The notes under the pieces were generated by a model. That model worked only from the letters and a program-made list of their open reading frames with translations. It was not told the DNA's origin and ran no database searches. From positions 1-64,000 of the forward strand of contig JAFWIF010000035.1 of NCBI GenBank assembly GCA_017514975.1: a stretch of DNA of 64,000 nt. The letters run 5' to 3'. Position 1 is the stretch's first letter. Each line of letters opens with the position of its first letter. Source of the stretch: Candidatus Saccharimonadota bacterium (GTDB lineage: Bacteria > Patescibacteriota > Saccharimonadia > Saccharimonadales > Saccharimonadaceae). Made by a program: the position numbers and the translations under genes. Below, in pieces: positions 52,158-58,983 of the stretch.

Positions 52158-52319
52158 AAGCTGGTACGCTTCACGGGGTTCCACTGCAGTTAAAGTGGAC
52201 AGTGTGGAGACTAGAAACAAAAACAAAAACAGCGGATTAAAACAAACAGATTTGTGCCCCAGGGTGGGCGCGTAGCAGCGTATTATGAAAAATCGGAGTC
52301 CCGAACGCTCCGATTTTTT
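52158..52319 (+). ncRNA. Predicted structured small RNA of unknown family (about 160 nt)
   Basis: An independent unit with promoter, no convincing reading frame, and a strong terminator. Its ends pair: GCTGGTACGC (52160-52169) with GCGTAGCAGC (52270-52279, one mismatch), CAC with GTG, and GGGG (52175-52178) with CCCC (52257-52260). Inside, TCCACT (52180-52185) can pair with AGTGGA (52194-52199), or alternatively with CAGTGTGGA just after it, and a long A/C-rich single strand (52216-52246) follows. The overall rod-with-bulge form recalls regulatory RNAs such as 6S, but I see no conserved 6S, SRP, tmRNA or RNase P motif. Confidence 0.65.
52292..52319 (+). terminator. Terminator of the small RNA
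   Basis: ATCGGAG (52292-52298) pairs with CTCCGAT (52308-52314), followed by six T. Confidence 0.92.
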
Positions 52320-52349
52320 CGATATTACACCGTATAAAACCTTACAAAT

Positions 52350-52943
52350 TTATGCTGCAAACCGTACGATTAGTAGGCCGCCTTGCCGTAGAGTCTCAGG
52401 CTGATCGTCCGTCAAATCAATAATCGTCGACGGCAAATTATTCCCAGATACACCTTTTATTACGCCGTCAACTTTCGGCAACTTTCTAATAATTTCGGCA
52501 CTGCGCGTACAGGGCGACTCGCCACGTAGATTTGCGCTTGTTACGAGCAGAGGTCCGGTTGCACGCAATAGTTCAAGGCTAAACTCATGATCGGGGATTC
52601 TTACGCCAATCGTGTCGAAGTTGTCAAAATATGGGTGTCGAAAGCTAGCCTGCTTTGGCAACACTAACGTTAACTCTCCTGGAAAGTATCGACGCATCAG
52701 ATAGTCTGCGCGTGGCGTTACTTCGGCGTACTTGCTTACGTGCTTCGTGTCCGCAACCATCAAAGTGAGCATCTTTCCGCTACTCTTATCGCGTTTTTTT
52801 AGTTCCAGTAGTTTACGAATCGCAGGAGTATTGTCTAATTTAACTGCAAGACCAAAAACTGTTTCGGTCGGAATCGCTAAAATACCACCCTTATCAAGCA
52901 CCTCAATAGCCTCTTTTTGCGCTGAAGGCAAAATCTTTCTCAT
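52350..52943 (-). CDS. tsaC: Threonylcarbamoyl-AMP synthase (TsaC/Sua5/YrdC)
   Basis: First enzyme of t6A37 tRNA modification, making threonylcarbamoyl-AMP from threonine, bicarbonate and ATP. YrdC-fold motifs: GGILAIPTETVFGLAV, LLELKKRDKSSGKML, RRYFPGELTLVLPK, and LLVTSANLRGESP. At 197 aa it is the short TsaC form without the Sua5 C-terminal domain. The start follows a consensus promoter by six bases. The later-acting partners (TsaB, TsaD, TsaE) are not in the window. Confidence 0.95.
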   Translation of the reverse strand: MRKILPSAQKEAIEVLDKGGILAIPTETVFGLAVKLDNTPAIRKLLELKKRDKSSGKMLTLMVADTKHVSKYAEVTPRADYLMRRYFPGELTLVLPKQASFRHPYFDNFDTIGVRIPDHEFSLELLRATGPLLVTSANLRGESPCTRSAEIIRKLPKVDGVIKGVSGNNLPSTIIDLTDDQPETLRQGGLLIVRFAA

Positions 52944-52949
52944 ACTTAC

Positions 52950-52978
52950 ATTATATCATACTTAACCTAAAAAGTCAA
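52950..52978 (-). promoter_or_regulatory. Promoter of tsaC
   Basis: Minus strand TTGACT (52978-52973), 17-nt spacer, TGA-extended TATAAT (52955-52950), 6 nt to the ATG. A consensus promoter with a leaderless start. Confidence 0.8.
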
Positions 52979-53097
52979 TACTAATATGCGATCGATACTC
53001 GGTCGCACATCGGTTTTATCGATTTTAGCGTTACACTGTTGCCGTATCAATCGATGCGTCGCTGATAGTCGAGATTTTGCCTGTTTTTAAATCGTGC

Positions 53098-53103
53098 TAT
53101 ACT
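53098..53103 (+). promoter_or_regulatory. Extended -10 box, gpmI
   Basis: TGCTATACT, 6 nt before the ATG at 53110. Confidence 0.7.
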
Positions 53104-53109
53104 AAAACC

Positions 53110-54762
53110 ATGAGCAAAATCAATTATCAAGGGCCAGTCGTTCTCGTTGTTCTTGACGGTGTTGGTATTGCGCCGTCTGGGCATTCTAACGCAGTTACCG
53201 AGGCGCATCTTGACACCTATAACGATCTTTTCAAAAAATACCCCTATGCCAAATTAGGAGCTTCGGGGCGCTATGTTGGTATTCCAGACGGCGATATGGG
53301 CAATAGCGAAGTTGGCCATAACGCTATCGGCGCTGGGCAAATTATTTTACAACGGAGCGCGGCCGTTGACGATGCGATCAGTACCGGCAAAGCTTTTGAC
53401 ACACAAACCTGGCGCGACATTGTGACACGCTTGACGGCCAATCAAAAAACCTTACACTTTGTAGGCATTTTTAGCGACGGCAATGTCCATTCTCACATTG
53501 CCCATCTCGAACGCATGTTGTCTCAGGCGCAAAAGGACGGGATTGGCCGCGTTCGTATTCATATTTTGATTGACGGTCGCGACGTTCCTCCCCACAGCGA
53601 GCCGAAATTCATTCAGCGTATCGAGCAATATATCCACAAACTTGGCGACCCTGATTATAAGATTGCCTCTGGTGGCGGTCGTATGGTAATTACCGCCGAT
53701 CGTTACGAAAACGATTGGTCTATGGTTGAGAAGGGCTGGCACACTCATGTTCTTGGTGAAGGGCGGCAATTTGCCTCTGCGACAGAAGCCATTGAGACTT
53801 TCCGTGCCGAGACGCCAGGACTACAAGATCAGTATATGCCCGCTTTTGTTGTCGCCGAAAATGGCGAGGCGATTGGGCGCATTGAAGATGGCGATGCTTG
53901 TATATATATTGATTTTCGCGCCGATCGCGCTATTGAGATGGCTCAAGCCTTTACTTATAATGATTTTTCGCATTTTGACCGCGTCAGACGCCCTGATGTC
54001 TATTTTGCTGGATTGACCGAATATAACGAGGATCTCCATGTTCCCGAACATACTTTGGTGCCGCCACCAAAATTCTCCAACTGTCTCCCCGGCTACCTGT
54101 CTAAACATGGCATTAGGCAATATGCTTTGTCGGAAACCGTAAAATTTGGCCACATTACCTACTATTTTAACGGCAACAGCTATGATGTGCCGGAGGGTGA
54201 GCACGACGAAGAAGTCCCTTCCTATACCGAGCCTTTCAATTCGCGCCCTTGGATGAAAAGTGCCGAAATCACCGATAAGCTCGTTGCCGCTATTGAGAGC
54301 GAACAGTATGATTTCTTGCGCGTGAATTTTCCAGGCGGTGATATGGTGGGGCACTTTGCAGAGCTTGAGCCGACAATTATTGCCCTAGAAGCTATCGATG
54401 TCTCGCTTCGGCGCATTATCGACGCCGTGAACGCAAAAGGCGGGATTACTCTCATTACCGCCGACCACGGCAACGCCGAAGAGCTCGCTGATGCGTCCGG
54501 CAAGCCCAAAACATCACACACGACCAATCCGGTTCCGTGCATCTTTGCCGACGATACCGACAATGCGCGACGCTATCACCTAAAAGAGGGCGACTTTGGA
54601 CTCGCCAATCTCGCCTCGACTATCGCTATGTTGCTCGGCAAAGAGCCAGACCCGCATTGGCTTCCGCCGCTTATTCAGCCTATCGATTCCAATTCGCCCG
54701 AAGTTCAGTCGCCGCAAGAAAATTCTAGAGCGGACGAACCAGATCGGGAGCGCGTCAAATGA
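53110..54762 (+). CDS. gpmI: Phosphoglycerate mutase, cofactor-independent
   Basis: Interconverts 3- and 2-phosphoglycerate using two Mn ions. N-terminal VVLVVLDGVGIAPSG, the nucleophile Ser in DGDMGNSEVGHNAIGAG, ILIDGRDVPPHS, the second metal site in ITADHGNAEEL and TSHTTNPVPCI are all in place. The start at 53110 is fixed by the promoter; an in-frame ATG 33 nt upstream lies before it. 550 aa includes a slightly extended acidic C-terminus. Its last codons overlap the next gene by 4 nt (ATGA). Confidence 0.96.
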   Translation: MSKINYQGPVVLVVLDGVGIAPSGHSNAVTEAHLDTYNDLFKKYPYAKLGASGRYVGIPDGDMGNSEVGHNAIGAGQIILQRSAAVDDAISTGKAFDTQTWRDIVTRLTANQKTLHFVGIFSDGNVHSHIAHLERMLSQAQKDGIGRVRIHILIDGRDVPPHSEPKFIQRIEQYIHKLGDPDYKIASGGGRMVITADRYENDWSMVEKGWHTHVLGEGRQFASATEAIETFRAETPGLQDQYMPAFVVAENGEAIGRIEDGDACIYIDFRADRAIEMAQAFTYNDFSHFDRVRRPDVYFAGLTEYNEDLHVPEHTLVPPPKFSNCLPGYLSKHGIRQYALSETVKFGHITYYFNGNSYDVPEGEHDEEVPSYTEPFNSRPWMKSAEITDKLVAAIESEQYDFLRVNFPGGDMVGHFAELEPTIIALEAIDVSLRRIIDAVNAKGGITLITADHGNAEELADASGKPKTSHTTNPVPCIFADDTDNARRYHLKEGDFGLANLASTIAMLLGKEPDPHWLPPLIQPIDSNSPEVQSPQENSRADEPDRERVK

Positions 54763-55448
54763 ACACCTTGACCCTTGTCGTATATTTTAGTATTGCTAGC
54801 CTTTTAATTTCTGCCTGCGCTTTGGCATTGCTCCGTATCAATAGCCGTTTTACTGATATTCTAAAAAAATACGCATCATCCATTGCCGTACTCTTGGCCG
54901 TAGTTGCGGTGTTTGCCTTTATATTAAACGACCTCGTTGGGCTGATTCCGCTATCTCAGCTTATTACGGTTTCGTTGATTCTGGTTATTGTTTTTGCCTT
55001 TGTCAATCATGCGCTGTCGATGTTGCGGCGCTATCTTTTAAGTCTTTATAAACAAGGTCGTAAAAAAGAGAAACGACGCTTGGCGCAGCTTGGCGTTTAT
55101 GCGATTGATTTAGCTGGCGGTGTTATGGCTGGTTTTGTGCTGGGTTGTAGCTTTTTGGTAAGTGTGGCTTCGGGTATTATGGTTGCCTTGTCTTTATCGA
55201 TTTTTCTATTGACGCGTAGTTTTGTCTTTGCGGAGCGCTACCGCAATCGTTTCAAGTATTCGGGCCGGCGGCTAAAGATTGTCTTGCTAGCGCCGCTTTG
55301 TCTTGTTCCTGTAGTAGCAATCGCAACCTACCTTGTTTTATCTGCGCAGATCGGCGTTGCCGCAACGTACCTGACTATTGCCTTTGCATATTTGCTATAT
55401 CTCGCTATCTGGCAATTTATCTTTATTGTCAAAAATCATCAAAAGTAG
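54759..55448 (+). CDS. Polytopic membrane protein of unknown function (229 aa)
   Basis: About seven hydrophobic segments (for instance LVVYFSIASLLISACALAL and VLLAVVAVFAFILNDLVGLI), with one basic cytoplasmic loop near residue 115 (YKQGRKKEKRRLAQ). No family recognised; the spacing somewhat recalls small lipid- or metal-linked membrane proteins but no motif supports it. The ATGA overlap with gpmI indicates translational coupling. Ends 32 nt before galU. Confidence 0.75.
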   Translation: MNTLTLVVYFSIASLLISACALALLRINSRFTDILKKYASSIAVLLAVVAVFAFILNDLVGLIPLSQLITVSLILVIVFAFVNHALSMLRRYLLSLYKQGRKKEKRRLAQLGVYAIDLAGGVMAGFVLGCSFLVSVASGIMVALSLSIFLLTRSFVFAERYRNRFKYSGRRLKIVLLAPLCLVPVVAIATYLVLSAQIGVAATYLTIAFAYLLYLAIWQFIFIVKNHQK

Positions 55449-55479
55449 TACTATTGAGAAAACATACGGATTTTTTTAT

Positions 55480-56322
55480 ATGCGAATTAAAAAGGCTATT
55501 ATTCCCGTAGCTGGCTGGGGAACGCGTCGGCTACCGATAACAAAAAGTATCGAGAAGGCAATGTTGCCGATTGGCAATCGCCCGATTATCGACTATGTTG
55601 TCGAGGATTGCGCCAAAGCTGGCATTGAAGATATTTATATTGTTATCGACGAACGTCCCAATTCGCAGATCGAAGCTTATTATCGGGATAACGATGCGCT
55701 TAATGAATACTTGAGCCTTCGCGGAAAAGTTGACAAGCTTCCTCTTGCAAGAACCGGTCGCCCAAATATACAGCTCCATTTTGTGCCACAGTGCGACGTT
55801 AATCATCGTTACGGCAACGCTTTGCCAGTCGCGCAGGTGGTTGAGCAGTTTAATATCAGTGAGCCAACGGTGGTTTTGATGGGCGATGATTTTAGCTATA
55901 ATGCTGACGGATCGTCCGACCTTGTGCGAATGCTCGATTTATTGGACAACCCCAACGATTCTGCGCTCTTGACGACCGAAGTTCCACTCGAAGAGGTTGA
56001 AAAATACGGTGTTCTTATCATAAAAGATAATCTTCTTTCCGGATTCTACGAAAAGCCCAAAAAAACCGAAGCCCCAAGCAATTTAATCAACATCAGCAAA
56101 TATGTCATGTCGCCGCGTCTTTTGCAGCGCATTGTCGAATATTGCCACACACACGATTTTGGGCCGCAAGACCAAGAATTCTTAATCACCGACCCAATCA
56201 TCGAACATATTAAGGCTGGCGAAAAAATGCATGTTTTACCTATACAGGGTGAATATCTTGACGGCGGCTCACTAGAAGGCTGGCTTCACGCCAATAATGT
56301 TGTTTGCAAGAGTACCCATTGA
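55480..56322 (+). CDS. galU: UTP-glucose-1-phosphate uridylyltransferase GalU
   Basis: Makes UDP-glucose for glycan and lipid assembly. Nucleotidyl-transferase signature AIIPVAGWGTRRLPITKSIEKAML at the start (residues 6-29), then PIIDYVVEDCAKAGI, VVLMGDDFSYNADG and GSLEGWLHANN. The ATG at 55480 gives 280 aa, the usual length; upstream in-frame codons lie inside the preceding gene. No clear ribosome site precedes it. Stop and next start overlap as TGATG. Confidence 0.93.
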   Translation: MRIKKAIIPVAGWGTRRLPITKSIEKAMLPIGNRPIIDYVVEDCAKAGIEDIYIVIDERPNSQIEAYYRDNDALNEYLSLRGKVDKLPLARTGRPNIQLHFVPQCDVNHRYGNALPVAQVVEQFNISEPTVVLMGDDFSYNADGSSDLVRMLDLLDNPNDSALLTTEVPLEEVEKYGVLIIKDNLLSGFYEKPKKTEAPSNLINISKYVMSPRLLQRIVEYCHTHDFGPQDQEFLITDPIIEHIKAGEKMHVLPIQGEYLDGGSLEGWLHANNVVCKSTH

Positions 56323-56552
56323 TGCCTAGGCGCATTACGGTCTTCGTAAAAACAGGCGTAAAAACGCCCGCGCGTCTCGAAAAGACCGAATCGGACTCGT
56401 TTATAGCTTACCTCAACGCGCGCGCTCACGACGGCGAGGCAAATCGTGCTCTTGTCGAGCTGATTGCGGCGTCTTTTTCTGTCCCAAAAACTAGCATCGT
56501 GATCGTGCGCGGTCATAAGTCGCGTCATAAGCTCCTCGAGATCAATGCTTAG
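56322..56552 (+). CDS. DUF167/YggU family small protein
   Basis: A 76-aa protein with the YggU signature AHDGEANRALVELIAASF and the end IVRGHKSRHKLLEI, matching DUF167. Function of the family is not established. The start overlaps the galU stop by one base, so it is the last gene of the gpmI-galU operon. Cytoplasmic, with no membrane segment. Confidence 0.9.
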   Translation: MPRRITVFVKTGVKTPARLEKTESDSFIAYLNARAHDGEANRALVELIAASFSVPKTSIVIVRGHKSRHKLLEINA

Positions 56553-56578
56553 CGCGCGATGCTCCATCAAAAGAGTGC

Positions 56579-56584
56579 TATAAT
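56579..56584 (+). promoter_or_regulatory. Extended -10 box, nucleoside phosphorylase
   Basis: TGCTATAAT, 6 nt before the ATG at 56591. Confidence 0.72.
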
Positions 56585-56590
56585 TTAGTT

Positions 56591-57349
56591 ATGTTAGAAG
56601 AAATGTTTGACGACCAGTCGCGTGCGATTATCGATCCACCCACGGGCGACCATCCGCTCGCTGTCGATGCATGTCTCGTAACTTTTTCTCACGTCATCTT
56701 AAAAGATGCCATATCTCGTTATGATGCGAAAAAGATTGGCTTTTTGCCGTTCGTTACCGAAGATCTTAATTTTTATTTAATCGAGTATGCAGGGAAGCGC
56801 TTTGCCATATTTCGAACCTATACGGGAGCCCCCGCTTGCGTAGGAACAATCGAAGAAAGCATCTCTCTTATTTCAACTCGTAATTATCTTGTTTTTGGCA
56901 CGGCTGGCTGCTTAGATAAAAGTCTGACGCAAGGCAAAATTATCATTCCAAATGAATCGTATCGCGACGAGGGAACATCACATCATTATCAGCCTACTTC
57001 TTCTTATATTAAAATCAAGAACGCTGATAAGCTCGCCCAGTTCATGGCGGACCATTCTTATCCTTATGTTTTGGGTCGCAACTGGACCACTGATGCTTTT
57101 TATCGCGAAACGGTTAACCGATTCGCCAAGCGCAAGGACGAAGGGTGCATTTCTGTCGATATGGAATGCGCTGCTTTGCAGGCTCTCTGCGATTTCCGTA
57201 ACTTTAATTTTTATACATTTTTCTTTAGCGATGATTTGCTCGATGCTCCCGAATGGGATCAGCGCCGTACGCCAGGGAAGCATACAGACATCCGTCACGA
57301 TACGCGCTATCTCGATATCGCCCTTGAGTTTGTCTCTACTCTCGATTAG
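56591..57349 (+). CDS. Nucleoside phosphorylase, PNP/UDP family
   Basis: Phosphorolysis of a nucleoside to base and ribose-1-phosphate, a salvage step. Motifs YLVFGTAGCLDKSLTQGKI (phosphate and ribose site region), NESYRDEGTSHHY and the base-binding CISVDMECAALQALCDF are in family order, and the 252-aa length matches uridine phosphorylase. Whether the base is uracil, hypoxanthine or another cannot be told from motifs alone. Salvage is expected in an organism with little nucleotide synthesis. Confidence 0.88.
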   Translation: MLEEMFDDQSRAIIDPPTGDHPLAVDACLVTFSHVILKDAISRYDAKKIGFLPFVTEDLNFYLIEYAGKRFAIFRTYTGAPACVGTIEESISLISTRNYLVFGTAGCLDKSLTQGKIIIPNESYRDEGTSHHYQPTSSYIKIKNADKLAQFMADHSYPYVLGRNWTTDAFYRETVNRFAKRKDEGCISVDMECAALQALCDFRNFNFYTFFFSDDLLDAPEWDQRRTPGKHTDIRHDTRYLDIALEFVSTLD

Positions 57350-57464
57350 CGCAACGCGTAAACGCGTGAATCTAGCGAACGCGCGAATCTAATCGTCGCT
57401 CTCGGGCACTAGCATCACTCCATCTTGGCGAGTTAGACTTTCAATATGAAACCAATAAAAAAAC

Positions 57465-57486
57465 AAAGACCCCGTGGGTCTTTTTT
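57465..57486 (+). terminator. Intrinsic terminator downstream of the phosphorylase
   Basis: AAGACCC and GGGTCTT (57466-57472 and 57476-57482) with a 3-nt loop and six T. Confidence 0.9.
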
Positions 57487-57555
57487 GTTCGGTACTAGTG
57501 GAACTCTGTTGGCTAGGTTTCAGCAGTGTACAAGTGAGAGATAAATAGGAGATGT

Positions 57556-57561
57556 TATAAT
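57556..57561 (+). promoter_or_regulatory. Extended -10 box, HopA1-like gene
   Basis: TGTTATAAT, 6 nt before the ATG at 57568. Confidence 0.7.
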
Positions 57562-57567
57562 TAAATT

Positions 57568-58521
57568 ATGTCCGAATTCGTGAATGGTAATGATGAAACG
57601 TACACGAATAGCTCACCGGAGCAATCATGTAGAACAGAGATCATGCCAAAGCAAATTATAGAATTGCTTGATTTTTTAAAGGAGCACGAATGCAAAGATG
57701 AATATCAGGCTTATGAAAAGTTTATTTCTGATGTCCCGGAAGAAGATAAAACTAAAAGCATCGACACCTCGTTTTTGAGCGATATAAAAGATGGTAGATT
57801 AAAACATTTTAGCGACAGAAGTTTTGAACATATTAGATTATTTAATGGCGAGGAAAAAGCAGATGATGAAATTGCTTCATCCATATCTGGTAGGTTATAC
57901 ATTTGTCCTTCTGTAGAGAATATGCAAAATCTAACGAAGAGAATAGTTGATTCTCACCTGTTACAAGGAACAGATCTGATCTGCAAAATTGCCAAAAACA
58001 TGGGCAGAAATGATAGAATTGTTATTTACCTGACTGGGAATTTTGATGAAGAAGTTGATTTAATTAGAGAAATCCAAAATGATTCTCCTGAACTATTTGC
58101 TGAATGTAGAAAAAATAAACTGTGGTGCGATATTGATGGACTTGAGAATGTCTATTACGGTGAAGAACCGCAAAATAAAGCTTCTTCCTATGGAGAGGAT
58201 AGGGCTAGAATAATTGGGGAGATTTTTGCTCTCCAGAAAGAAAATATAATAGACTCAAACAACGAAGAAGATCTGAAGAATGCTTACCGACTCGAATGCC
58301 TAAAACGCCATATTAATCCATTCAATTGGGGGTTTTATATCAACGATGATAAGGTTAGTAGCGCCGCTGACGACGTTTTGTATGGTTTATCAGATGTGGA
58401 ATTCCAACAAGAAACGGAATATAAAGATAGCTGCAAAATAGTTGATGACTGGATTGTCAATAATGACAAGAATAGCAATTCATGGCTCGGCGATAATATT
58501 CCAGAATATAAAGGGCTTTAA
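57568..58521 (+). CDS. HopA1-like effector-family protein, AT-rich (317 aa)
   Basis: Several stretches fit the HopA1 family: ISGRLYICPSVENMQNL, LICKIAKNMGRNDRIVIYL, YGEEPQNKASSYGEDRARII and INPFNWGFYIND correspond to its R-Y, K...R.D..V.Y, S[FY]G..R and C-terminal F...Y blocks. HopA1 proteins are plant-pathogen effectors, and related domains serve as phospho-lyases in class V lanthipeptide assembly. No signal peptide or membrane segment. Codon and base use differ sharply from neighbours: many AGA, ATA and AAA codons and lower G+C. It sits beside two tRNA genes, the usual place for acquired DNA. Assignment is from memory of motifs. Confidence 0.55.
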   Translation: MSEFVNGNDETYTNSSPEQSCRTEIMPKQIIELLDFLKEHECKDEYQAYEKFISDVPEEDKTKSIDTSFLSDIKDGRLKHFSDRSFEHIRLFNGEEKADDEIASSISGRLYICPSVENMQNLTKRIVDSHLLQGTDLICKIAKNMGRNDRIVIYLTGNFDEEVDLIREIQNDSPELFAECRKNKLWCDIDGLENVYYGEEPQNKASSYGEDRARIIGEIFALQKENIIDSNNEEDLKNAYRLECLKRHINPFNWGFYINDDKVSSAADDVLYGLSDVEFQQETEYKDSCKIVDDWIVNNDKNSNSWLGDNIPEYKGL

Positions 58522-58581
58522 CGGACAAAACCATAGAGGATAAATTATAGTTTTAGGCATTTTTTGTCGCAAAAAACGGCA

Positions 58582-58609
58582 TAAAAATAGCCCTCTATTT
58601 TCGTGAGGG
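58582..58609 (-). terminator. Terminator of the tRNA-Cys/tRNA-Leu transcript
   Basis: Minus strand CCCTC...GAGGG followed by CTATTTTTAT. It probably also serves the convergent gene. Confidence 0.75.
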
Positions 58610-58663
58610 ATTTAACAGACATTTATAGATTACAAATAGTTGAAAATTATTTTATAACCTGAA

Positions 58664-58750
58664 TGGTGGGCGAGATGGGACTCGAACCCATAATCCGGTA
58701 AAGGAAGCAGATTTTAAGTCTGCCGCGTATACCAATTCCGCCACTCGCCC
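58664..58750 (-). tRNA. tRNA-Leu (TAA)
   Basis: Acceptor GGGCGAG pairs with CTCGCCC; anticodon stem GCAGA/TCTGC with loop CTTAAAA, anticodon TAA; long variable arm; CCA encoded at the 3' end. Confidence 0.95.
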
Positions 58751-58765
58751 TATGATTACTCCTAA

Positions 58766-58839
58766 TGGAGGCGCGTACCGGAGTTGCACCGGTCTAGGAG
58801 GTTTTGCAGACCTCTGCGTAACTGCTCCGCCAACGCGCC
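58766..58839 (-). tRNA. tRNA-Cys (GCA)
   Basis: Acceptor GGCGCGT with ACGCGCC; anticodon stem GAGGT/ACCTC with loop CTGCAAA, anticodon GCA; CCA encoded. It shares one promoter with the tRNA-Leu gene 15 bp downstream. Confidence 0.95.
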
Positions 58840-58848
58840 GTCTCAATT

Positions 58849-58854
58849 ATTATA
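58849..58854 (-). promoter_or_regulatory. Extended -10 box of the tRNA pair
   Basis: Minus strand TGCTATAAT, 9 nt before the mature tRNA-Cys end. Confidence 0.75.
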
Positions 58855-58971
58855 GCACGCGAGTGTTGTCTTATTCAAAATTGCCTCTTCGCATTGAGGG
58901 TAAAACAAACTAACATAATCATCAGCCTCAAAATATTAATACTCATGCTTTATCGGCAATTTGCGTTCTGA

Positions 58972-58977
58972 TATGCT
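58972..58977 (+). promoter_or_regulatory. Extended -10 box, SF1 helicase
   Basis: TGATATGCT, 6 nt before the GTG start. Confidence 0.55.
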
Positions 58978-58983
58978 GTCGCT

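Noticed and set aside
52081-52275. 64-aa protein from 52081
   Set aside because: It spans the promoter and the structured RNA, has no ribosome site, and its sequence is uncharacteristic of a protein.
52158-52319. Assignment of the small RNA as 6S, SRP RNA or tmRNA
   Set aside because: The SRP apical motif, a tmRNA alanine acceptor with tag frame, and a clear 6S central bubble are not seen; left unassigned.
57487-58663. Integrated element with attachment sites at tRNA-Leu
   Set aside because: No integrase gene and no duplicated tRNA 3' end could be found on the far side of the AT-rich gene; only its composition suggests transfer.
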